From Pseudomonadota bacterium (GTDB taxonomy: Bacteria > Pseudomonadota > Alphaproteobacteria > Acetobacterales > Acetobacteraceae): a DNA stretch of 11,785 nt. Below are positions 1 to 6,350 of the stretch, piece after piece. Below the pieces are notes generated by a model. It searched no databases, was not told where the DNA came from, and saw only the letters and a list, made by a program, of their open reading frames with translations. A program made the position numbers and the translations under genes. The stretch covers positions 1 through 11,785 of the forward strand of contig JAKCCP010000384.1 of assembly GCA_021841985.1 (NCBI GenBank), read 5' to 3'. How positions within the stretch are numbered: the first letter of the stretch is position 1; the number at the start of each line of letters is the position of its first letter.

Positions 1-1317
1 GAACGTCGCCCCGCCGGCGAGCGCGGCCAGGGTCGGCACGGTGATGGTGATGGTATCGCCGGAGATGCCGGCGATGGTCGCGTTATAGGGGATCGCCGCA
101 TTACCGCTGAGCGGCATGCCGGGCACCAGATTGGTGACACTGCTGACCGGGAGCGTCGTGCTGCCGGCGGCGACACCGGCGGCGAGGGTCAGGGTGACCG
201 CGACCGTCGCCGCCGAGCCGCCGCCGTAATGCAGCATCTCGTCCTGGAATACGCCCCAGGAGAAGAAATTGTCGGACATGAAGATGATGTCAGCGACATT
301 GGGCAGCGAGAAGCAGACATTGAGCGCGCAGATGCGGTTCCGCGTGAACATCACATCGCCGACCGTGGTCGCGGCCGGGACGGTGAAGAAATCATAGGCG
401 TTGGTCACCTGATTGTCGGCAAAAACGACATCGGCGACGGCGGAAATCCCGGTCATGCCGAGGAACAGCGGCGGATAGACGATCGGGCCGCCGGGCTGGT
501 CGAACTGGTTCGGGTAGTAAAAGCAGAGCCGCTCGATCAACACCGCGGCGCCGATCAGGAACGGCGATTGCGTCGTGCCGGTGATCCAGATCTGGCTGCC
601 GTTCCTGCCGTAGGGATAGCCGAAATCGGTGCCGCCATCGCCGATCAGCGCGACGTTCTGGAGCGTGATCTGGGCCGCGCCGCCAAGCAGGATCGGGCCG
701 CCGGCGGGAATATGGAGCGCCTTGTTGGCGGCGCTCGCGGCGGCCACGGCGGCGGCGAAAGCGACCGAATCATCGGTGGTGCCGTTGCGGGCGAGGCCGA
801 AATCATCGACATTGAGGCGATCGGCGAAGCGCGCGGCGAGTGTGCGCGCCGCCGTGGTCGCACTCGCGATCGCGGTCGCGTTGGAGAGATCGGTCGCGCT
901 GACGCTGCCGCCGCTGATCGCGACCGCGGCGGCGTTTTGTGTCGCCAGACTACCGAGGCCGAGATTGCCGCGCGCGAGCGCCGCATTGGCGAGATCGGAG
1001 AGATTATTCGCGCTTTGCAGCGCGCCGGTCAGGCGCGGATCGTTGCCGGCGGCGACGGTTCCGGCAATGGTGCCGATATTTGCCGAAACCGTGGCATTGG
1101 CGAAGGCCAAGCCGCTGCCGATCGCGATCGTCTCGGGGCTGCCGGCGCCAAGGCTCGCGCGCCCGAGCAAGGATCCGGTCGGGACGGTGAGCGCGGGCTC
1201 GGTGCCGGAGAGCAAGGTTCCGACGGTAACCGAACTGGTCACGCCGTTTTGCTGCAAGGGCAGCTCGTCATCGGAATTGACCGAGGTGACGGTTGGCAGT
1301 TGCGGAATGGTGGGCAT
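1..1317 (-). CDS. Tailspike / tail fibre protein, second paralogue (3' end beyond window)
   Basis: The reading frame is open from ATG at 1317 to the window edge, giving 439 visible codons; the C-terminus is outside. It was found by reading the minus strand because no stop falls inside the window. Residues 1-80 form an anchor-like region that aligns without gaps to the next gene's N-terminus (32 of 80 identical by my count, including QNG at 23-25 and LLG at 50-52). Residues about 104-132 hold a tail-fibre linker (NLSDLANAALARGNLGLGSL). Residues about 169-183 (NVDDFGLARNGTTDD) match the typical entry into a pectate-lyase-like right-handed beta-helix, followed by Asn-rich coils such as FADNQV and FTRNRI. 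Residues about 371-439 are Thr/Ala/Gly-rich and look like an inserted beta domain. The start has an AAAGG box 7 bases upstream and lies 29 bases past the previous stop. Expected role is receptor binding or surface-glycan degradation; no catalytic residues can be assigned. Confidence 0.85.
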   Translation of the reverse strand, partial: MPTIPQLPTVTSVNSDDELPLQQNGVTSSVTVGTLLSGTEPALTVPTGSLLGRASLGAGSPETIAIGSGLAFANATVSANIGTIAGTVAAGNDPRLTGALQSANNLSDLANAALARGNLGLGSLATQNAAAVAISGGSVSATDLSNATAIASATTAARTLAARFADRLNVDDFGLARNGTTDDSVAFAAAVAAASAANKALHIPAGGPILLGGAAQITLQNVALIGDGGTDFGYPYGRNGSQIWITGTTQSPFLIGAAVLIERLCFYYPNQFDQPGGPIVYPPLFLGMTGISAVADVVFADNQVTNAYDFFTVPAATTVGDVMFTRNRICALNVCFSLPNVADIIFMSDNFFSWGVFQDEMLHYGGGSAATVAVTLTLAAGVAAGSTTLPVSSVTNLVPGMPLSGNAAIPYNATIAGISGDTITITVPTLAALAGGATF

Positions 1318-1324
1318 GGCGATG

Positions 1325-1329
1325 CCTTT
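1325..1329 (-). promoter_or_regulatory. Ribosome binding site of the second tailspike gene
   Basis: On the minus strand AAAGG sits 7 bases before the ATG at 1317, inside the 29-base gap after the previous gene's stop. It supports 1317 as the start of the truncated spike gene. Confidence 0.5.
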
Positions 1330-1346
1330 CGTGAAGGGAGCCGAAT

Positions 1347-3899
1347 TCAGGCGATGGCGACCCAGCCAGTGGCCGCGGTTCCGGTCTGCTTCACCCAGAA
1401 TGTTTCGCCGACGCCGCCGGCGAGATTGCGGTAATCGGAACCGGGTGGCGCGGTGACGACACCCTCCGGCGAGCCGGTGCCGATGGTCGAGATCACCCCC
1501 TCGGGCGCGGCATCGGAGGTGATGCGAAGCACGCCGGCGCCATTGGGATGAAGACGCACATCGCCGCCATTGACACTGCCGAACGTCACTGAGCCGTCGC
1601 CGGGAAAGGCGAAATAGCCACCGAGCGGCACGAGGCCGGCGCGCCACGCGCCATAGGTCACCGTCCACTCGACCTCGCTGTTCGCCGGTACCGTCAGATC
1701 AAACAGCGTCCAATTTTCCTGAAACGGCGCCGACCCGACGCGGGTGAAGACAACCGCCTCGTTGCAGCGCGTGCGGATGCGCCGTCCAGTTGCGAGCGGC
1801 GCCGAGACATAGGCGGTCGCCGCGGCGCCGGTGCCGTCACCGCTGATGGTGACCGGAACCGTCGCCCCGATCGCGCCATAGCCGCTGCCCGGCGCCGAAA
1901 GCGCGATGCCGATGATCGCGCCGTTGCGGATCAGCGCGGTTGCCGCGGCGCCGGTGCCGGGCCCGCCGATGGCAACACTCGCCTGGGTATAGTTCGTCCC
2001 GCCGGCGACGACGCCGACGAAGCCGATCGCGCCGGCCATCGCGTATTGCGACGAGGACACCATCGTCGCGACCGGCCCGGCCGCCGAAGTGATCATGATT
2101 TCATCGGCGATATCGGGAAAGACGAGGGTTTGCGGGCCGCTGCCGCTGACCAGCGGATTGATGGTGAGGAGCGCCGTGTCATTCCAGGAATTGCCGGAGA
2201 TGAGAACGGAATCGGTCGCAACAGTCAGGCATTGCGCGATCGTCGCCGAACCCGCCCCCATGAAGCGGTTCCGCTCGATTGCGACAGTCTGCGGCCCGTC
2301 ACGGAGGACGATGCCGCCACCTGTGGAAAATCCGATCCAGTTATCGGTGATCGCGAGATTGTTGCAGGCGATGCCAAAATTATTGCCGTGGCCATCGGTC
2401 TCGACGTTGTTGACCTGGATCGCCCAGAGCGTGCTCTCCTGGATGCGGTTGCGCGAGATCCGCATATTCTGGCTGCCGCCGGGATTGATGCCGATCGCGG
2501 CACCGGAAATGAAATTGCCGACGATATCGCCATGGATCGCGCCGCCGCTGTCGATGCCGTAGGGCGCGGTGCCCGAAAGCCAGACGATGGTATTGCCGCA
2601 AACCAGGCTATAGGCGGTATTGGCGAGCAGACCGGCGCCGTTGGCACCGTTATCGACGAGCATATTGCCGGTGACCGCAAGCGCTTGGCCTGCGACCGCG
2701 ATGCCGTAATCGCTGTTGTCGTGACAGATGTTGTTGGCGACCAGGATCGCCAGGGCATCGGGATTGGCGTTGCCCCAGAGCGGCGGCGTGGTGTTGCTCT
2801 GATTGAAATTGCCGATCGAGATGCCGCGCTGGTTGTTCCAGGCGCGGCACTCGGCGACCAGGCAGAGATGCAGCTTCTGGATGAAAGCGGGATCGGTATA
2901 GTCGATGACGATGCCGTAGCCACCATTGTCATGGGCGCGCGTGCCGGTGATCGCGACACCCATCACCGCTTGCACCCAGATCCCGTGGATCGCGTTGCCA
3001 TAGGCTTCGCAATCGCGGATTTCGTATTGCACGCTCTCGGGGTCGGATGCCTGAATGACGAGACCAGAGCCCATCGTCGGCCCGCCGGCGCCGGTGAAGC
3101 CGCAAGTCTCGAACACGGCTTTGGTGCAACTGGGCGTCACCAGGACCGCCCAGCTATCGGTGGTGATCGCGGCGTTGGCGTCAAAGAGGATGCCGGAGGC
3201 AAAGAACGACGCGCTGGAGACGGAAATCCACGCGCCGCCGGTCGCCTGCGCGCCGCGCCGGATCACCGTCTGGCCGGGCGTGCCGAGGAGCACCGCGCTT
3301 GCGGCGCTGGTCGTCCATTGCCCGCTCAAAAGATAGGTGTTCGGGCCGAAGCGCAGCGGCCGGCCGGAGGCAAGCGCCGCATTGATCGCCGCCGTGTCGT
3401 CGGTGACGCCGTCGCCCTTGGCGCCGAAGCTCTCGACGCTGACGCTGTCTTCAAGAAACTGTGCGATCGTCCGGCTCGCCGTCGCGCCATTGGCGAGGGC
3501 GACCATTCCGGAGGCGGAAATCCCCGGCAGCGTCGAGATGGTCTGCATGAAATTCGCGTAAGAGACCGCGACATTGCCGCCATTCTGCCCGAGCGGCACG
3601 AGATCGCCGGGCTGTGGCGCGTTGCCGGCGGCGAGCGAGGGAACCGAATACGGCGCCGCCGCCGCGCTCAGAACGCCGTTGGCGAGCGAGAGATTGCTAC
3701 CAATCCCGACCGCCTGCGCGCCGCCGATTTCGGCTCCGGGATTGCCGAGAAGCGTGTTGGGCGCGAGCGCGAAGGCGGGCTGCACGCCGGCGAGAAGCTG
3801 AGCACGGGTGACCTTGCGGGTGATGCCGTTCTGGCTGGTCGGCAATGCGTCGGTGTCGGCCGCGGAGATCGCCGGCGGCAGGGCGTCTATGGTCATCAT
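1347..3899 (-). CDS. Tailspike protein with pectate-lyase-like beta-helix
   Basis: This 850-residue protein probably forms a trimeric spike on the baseplate that binds, and may cleave, host surface polysaccharide. Residues 1-80 are the anchor shared with the next gene. Residues about 153-175 carry the motif SVESFGAKGDGVTDDTAAI, the hallmark entry of phage beta-helix spikes. Residues 180-600 show irregular beta-helix coils with recurrent HDN/GN/RN turns (AHDNGGYGI, CHDNSDYGI, SRNRI). Residues 627-705 contain a Gly-rich beta motif in two copies. Residues about 770-850 form a tip ending GWVAIA, preceded by SPEGVV and FWVKQTG, common at the ends of tail fibres. I chose ATG at 3899 (MMTIDAL): it aligns with the paralogue and lies two bases past the adaptor stop. 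The frame stays open upstream to 4106, but that part overlaps the adaptor gene and is not spike-like. ATG at 3896 is also possible. Enzymatic specificity is unknown. Confidence 0.88.
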   Translation of the reverse strand: MMTIDALPPAISAADTDALPTSQNGITRKVTRAQLLAGVQPAFALAPNTLLGNPGAEIGGAQAVGIGSNLSLANGVLSAAAAPYSVPSLAAGNAPQPGDLVPLGQNGGNVAVSYANFMQTISTLPGISASGMVALANGATASRTIAQFLEDSVSVESFGAKGDGVTDDTAAINAALASGRPLRFGPNTYLLSGQWTTSAASAVLLGTPGQTVIRRGAQATGGAWISVSSASFFASGILFDANAAITTDSWAVLVTPSCTKAVFETCGFTGAGGPTMGSGLVIQASDPESVQYEIRDCEAYGNAIHGIWVQAVMGVAITGTRAHDNGGYGIVIDYTDPAFIQKLHLCLVAECRAWNNQRGISIGNFNQSNTTPPLWGNANPDALAILVANNICHDNSDYGIAVAGQALAVTGNMLVDNGANGAGLLANTAYSLVCGNTIVWLSGTAPYGIDSGGAIHGDIVGNFISGAAIGINPGGSQNMRISRNRIQESTLWAIQVNNVETDGHGNNFGIACNNLAITDNWIGFSTGGGIVLRDGPQTVAIERNRFMGAGSATIAQCLTVATDSVLISGNSWNDTALLTINPLVSGSGPQTLVFPDIADEIMITSAAGPVATMVSSSQYAMAGAIGFVGVVAGGTNYTQASVAIGGPGTGAAATALIRNGAIIGIALSAPGSGYGAIGATVPVTISGDGTGAAATAYVSAPLATGRRIRTRCNEAVVFTRVGSAPFQENWTLFDLTVPANSEVEWTVTYGAWRAGLVPLGGYFAFPGDGSVTFGSVNGGDVRLHPNGAGVLRITSDAAPEGVISTIGTGSPEGVVTAPPGSDYRNLAGGVGETFWVKQTGTAATGWVAIA
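1785..2021 (-). repeat. Duplicated Gly-rich beta motif within the tailspike
   Basis: Spike residues about 627-705 contain two related units: GGTNYTQASVAIGGPGTGAA then ATAL, and GSGYGAIGATVPVTISGDGT then GAAATAY. An identical 18-base stretch encoding GTGAAATA occurs at 1819-1836 and 1942-1959, 123 bases (41 codons) apart. Repeats of the form gGsGYt...V.i.G.GtGAtAtA recur in tail and surface proteins. Internal duplication is seen directly; its role is not known. Confidence 0.7.
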
Positions 3900-3901
3900 G
3901 A

Positions 3902-4390
3902 TCAGGTGCTCGTGATCAGGATCGGATTGCCGTTTTGGTCGGTGAGGATGAGGCCGGTATTGGTGATCAGATCGTCCGGCAGAACCGGCAGCGAGGAGAG
4001 CGAATAGACCGGCAGCAGAACGCTCCGCGCGAGGCTGCGGCCGGAAAAAGTGGTGATGGTGATGGTGACCGTGTAAACCGTTCCGGACTGGCCGGCGGCC
4101 AGCCACAGCACCGCGATGGCGCCATTGGCGAGCGCCGAATTCAAGGTCAGATCGCCAGGATTGTCGGGCGCGATGGCGACGGTGAGCGTCGAGATGCCGT
4201 CACCGGGATTGCCGGTGAGCGCCGCCGAGATGTCGAATTGATAATCGAGCACATCGTTCGGATCCTTGAGCGGCCAGAGCGGCAGGGCCGGCGTGGTCGG
4301 TTGCGTTCCGCGCGGCACCGGAACGAAGCCGTCGAGCACCACCGTGCGCGCGGTCGAGGGCTGCCAGACATGGGTTGCGGGCGTGGACAT
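3902..4390 (-). CDS. Phage fibre-tail adaptor-like protein
   Basis: This is a 162-residue beta-rich protein between the Gly-rich fibre and the tailspikes. The visible signature is PLKDPNDVLDYQFDISAAL at about 41-59, followed by a strand-rich segment, LWLAAGQSGTVYTVTITITT and then FSGRSLARSV, at about 95-123. This pattern (KDPxxVLDY, then a WLxxGxxGTxYxVTxxIxTxxGRxxxRS core) matches the small proteins commonly named phage fibre-tail adaptor, whose likely job is to join fibre or spike N-termini to the baseplate. The C-terminal 34 residues (SLSSLPVLPDDLI and on) look like an added tail. The start has a GGAG box (4397-4400) 6 bases upstream of the ATG at 4390. Spacing is 21 bases from the fibre gene and 2 bases to the spike gene, which suggests co-expression with both. 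The family match is from memory; the adaptor role is known by family name rather than shown here. Confidence 0.72.
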   Translation of the reverse strand: MSTPATHVWQPSTARTVVLDGFVPVPRGTQPTTPALPLWPLKDPNDVLDYQFDISAALTGNPGDGISTLTVAIAPDNPGDLTLNSALANGAIAVLWLAAGQSGTVYTVTITITTFSGRSLARSVLLPVYSLSSLPVLPDDLITNTGLILTDQNGNPILITST

Positions 4391-4411
4391 GACGTTCTCC
4401 GAAACTGCTGA

Positions 4412-5653
4412 TCACCACTCGAGAATGACGAGGCCGTTGGCGCCGGTGCCGCCGGCGGCATCGGCGATCCCGCCGGAGCCGCCGGCACCGGCAAAAGCGC
4501 CGTCGAGACCGGGAAGATTAGTGGACGTGCTGCCCGCCGGGCCGAACGCGGCGGCGCCGGTATAGGCCGCGCCGCCGGTGCCGCCGACCAGGCCGCCGCT
4601 CGGAAAGACGAGGCCGTTTTGGCCGAACTGGCCGGGCATGTTGAAGCTTCCGCCCGAGCCCGCGCCGCCGCTCGCGGAGGCGATGCCGGAGCCGTCCGAG
4701 GTGCCGCTGCCGCCGGGCGCGCCGCCGCTCGCCGAGGCGAAGGCGCCGAAACTCGTCGTGCCGCCGGCCAGTCCCGAGCTGCCGCCGACGCCGATGGTGA
4801 TCGCGATGGTGGTGCCCGGGGTCACCGGAAAATACCCCTCGGTATAGCCGCCGCCGGAACCGCCGGCGCCGGCGCCGCCACCACCACCACCGCCGCCGCC
4901 GCCCGCGCCCCAGACCCGCGCGCGGACCTGCGAGATCCCGCTCGGCACCGTCCAACTCCCGCTCTCGCCAAACGCCGTCATGCGCGAAACGCCTGGCGTC
5001 AGCGCCGGCAATTTGAAGGGAATGAACGGCGCGGTCGGCAGTGTCGTGATGTTCGCGGCGGTGAGGCTGGTCGCGCCATAAGCGACGGTGACGACATAGA
5101 GCCCGACCCAGCCGCTATCGACCGGCGGCGTCGTTTGCGTGCCGGTGGTTGCCGGGGCGCCGGATTTCACCTGCAACTGCACGCGCTCGATGCGCGCGGT
5201 GTTCTGCGCCGTGCCAGAATTGGATGGCCCGCTATAGGGCTGCGCCGGATTGGCGGCGTTGTAATAGGGAAGAACGACGGGATCGGTATCGCTTTCGAGG
5301 AAGGCGGCCTCGATGAGATAGGCGATCGAATCGCCGGAGCTGGTCGGCGCGGTCAGGGTGAAGCTCGTCGCGGTGGTGTTGACGCCCATCTTCACCAAGG
5401 GATCGGTGTTATCGGCGGGCAGCGACCCATAAGCGAGCGGGTCGATGGTGGTGAGTGTCGTGATGCTGCCTGGACCGACGGTGACGGTCATCGACGCCGG
5501 CGAGGTCGGCGCGCAAGCGAGCCCATCGACGACGGTGTTGCTCCCGAGTGTCGCCTGCACGAGATAGCCGAGGGCGATGAGGGCGTTGCGATTGATGGTC
5601 AGAAGATCGGTGTCGAGCGGGATCGCGCCCGGATAGACGATGTTGCGGTCCAT
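4412..5653 (-). CDS. Tail fibre protein with C-terminal glycine-rich domain
   Basis: This 413-residue protein has two clear halves. Residues 1-224 (beginning MDRNIVYPGAIPLDTDLLTI) resemble conserved prophage fibre N-termini that attach to the tail, with a strand-rich middle and few glycines. Residues 225-413 begin with FGESGSWTVPSGISQVRARV and WGAG and continue as an extreme Gly/Ser/Ala-rich domain ending GANGLVILEW, a pattern typical of glycine-rich tail-fibre tips. A run of ten Gly codons lies at residues 251-260. Some T-even-like adhesins (gp38 of Salmonella phage S16) bind receptors through packed polyglycine helices, so receptor contact by this half is a reasonable inference. The start is fixed by a strong AGAGGAGA box 5 bases upstream, and the gene follows the I-like gene after 39 bases. 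No chaperone gene follows directly; the adaptor does. Confidence 0.85.
   Translation of the reverse strand: MDRNIVYPGAIPLDTDLLTINRNALIALGYLVQATLGSNTVVDGLACAPTSPASMTVTVGPGSITTLTTIDPLAYGSLPADNTDPLVKMGVNTTATSFTLTAPTSSGDSIAYLIEAAFLESDTDPVVLPYYNAANPAQPYSGPSNSGTAQNTARIERVQLQVKSGAPATTGTQTTPPVDSGWVGLYVVTVAYGATSLTAANITTLPTAPFIPFKLPALTPGVSRMTAFGESGSWTVPSGISQVRARVWGAGGGGGGGGGGAGAGGSGGGYTEGYFPVTPGTTIAITIGVGGSSGLAGGTTSFGAFASASGGAPGGSGTSDGSGIASASGGAGSGGSFNMPGQFGQNGLVFPSGGLVGGTGGAAYTGAAAFGPAGSTSTNLPGLDGAFAGAGGSGGIADAAGGTGANGLVILEW
4874..4903 (-). repeat. Trinucleotide tract coding ten consecutive glycines
   Basis: Ten glycine codons in a row (four GGC, four GGT, two GGC in coding order) follow Trp-Gly-Ala at the start of the fibre's glycine-rich domain. 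It is a slippage-prone triplet tract within the coding region; length changes would stay in frame. Confidence 0.9.
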
Positions 5654-5657
5654 GGGA

Positions 5658-5665
5658 TCTCCTCT
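5658..5665 (-). promoter_or_regulatory. Strong ribosome binding site of the Gly-rich fibre gene
   Basis: AGAGGAGA on the minus strand, 4-5 bases before the ATG at 5653. It is the strongest Shine-Dalgarno match I see in the window and sits in one of its larger gaps (39 bases), consistent with high, independent initiation for a multi-copy fibre. Confidence 0.75.
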
Positions 5666-5692
5666 GCCGGCGATGGTGGCGGCGCCGGTTGG

Positions 5693-6349
5693 TCAGTTGC
5701 TGATGCGGGTCCAGGCGATGCTGGCGGCGGGCATCACCGCGGCGATGGTCGCGTCGATGTCACCGTCGCTGATGCCGAGACTGGCGAGCGCCAGATCGGC
5801 GTATTCGATCGGCCCGATGCCGTAGCCGCCGCCGGCGTTCCAGCCGGCGACGTTGGCGATGCCGTTTTCCTGCGGCCGGAAGGCGGTGACGAAACACTGA
5901 AACGGCAAGCCGAGATCGCCCCAGCCGCCGGCAACGCCATAGCCGGCGCCGCCATGGTTATAGCTGCCGGTGTCTTCCGGCCGCTCGGGCTCGAAGATGA
6001 CCGGCGCGCGCCCGGTGAGATCGACGATCGCTTGCGAGAGCGCGGCGCGCGTCGCCCGCGGACGGAGGATGTCCTGGTCGATGCGGTTACGAAACGCGGT
6101 ATCGCTCTCGCCGGGATCGCGCGGCAGGTCGCCGCCGAAGAAATCGAGCGAAATCATGTCGAGAAAGATATCGGTCGCGGTCGCGATCCGGGTCTGCAAT
6201 GTCACATAGGCAAGCAGGCCATAGACAAAAGCCCAGATCGCGCCGATGCCGGCGAGAAGTGCCGCGAGGATCGGGCTCGGCGTGCCAAACCACGGTGGCA
6301 GGACGGCTTTGATGCGTGCCGCCATGTCATTCTGATCGCCGGTCGCCAT
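5693..6349 (-). CDS. Baseplate protein in the gpI position (uncharacterised family)
   Basis: This 218-residue protein lies between baseplate J and the first fibre gene, where P2-type tails encode gpI. Visible parts: a hydrophobic helical N-terminal segment (about 24-50, AALLAGIGAIWAFVYGLLAY), a conserved-looking linker (TRIATATDIFLDMISLDFFG, 53-72), an acidic-basic helix region (ESDTAFRNRI, 81-90; RATRAALSQAIVDLTGRAPV, 98-117), then a Gly/Tyr/Trp-rich C-terminal half (SYNHGGAGYGVAGGWGDLGL, 129-148). The hydrophobic stretch could be mistaken for a membrane helix, but a baseplate core helix is more likely in this context. It starts one base after the J stop (TGAGATG), so translation is probably coupled to J. 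It does not closely match P2 gpI as I know it. A structural wedge or fibre-docking role is inferred from position only. Confidence 0.65.
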   Translation of the reverse strand: MATGDQNDMAARIKAVLPPWFGTPSPILAALLAGIGAIWAFVYGLLAYVTLQTRIATATDIFLDMISLDFFGGDLPRDPGESDTAFRNRIDQDILRPRATRAALSQAIVDLTGRAPVIFEPERPEDTGSYNHGGAGYGVAGGWGDLGLPFQCFVTAFRPQENGIANVAGWNAGGGYGIGPIEYADLALASLGISDGDIDATIAAVMPAASIAWTRISN

Positions 6350-6350
6350 C

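Noticed and set aside
229..1434. Plus-strand open frame of 401 codons near the left edge
   Set aside because: The minus strand here encodes the second tailspike with a clear anchor homologous to its neighbour; the plus frame has only low-complexity Arg/Gly/Ala/Glu content.
2046..4007. Long plus-strand open frame of 653 codons opposite the tailspike
   Set aside because: It lies antisense to a well-supported gene, is rich in Arg, Gly, Ala and Asp with no domain pattern, and such frames stay open by chance opposite GC-rich codons.
3900..4106. In-frame extension of the spike with a run of six histidines
   Set aside because: It is the adaptor gene's coding strand read in another frame, where ACC ATC ACC codons become His runs. 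The adaptor is supported by family motifs and the spike start at 3899 by the paralogue alignment.
5667..5688. Inverted repeat ccggcg...cgccgg in the gap after the I-like gene, as a terminator
   Set aside because: The stem is only 6 bases with a 10-base loop and no T-run on the minus strand; such pairs are frequent by chance in DNA this rich in G and C.
5693..6349. Membrane protein because of the hydrophobic stretch at residues 24-50
   Set aside because: The context is an uninterrupted baseplate operon and the segment is short and flanked by conserved soluble-type motifs; a buried baseplate helix is more likely.
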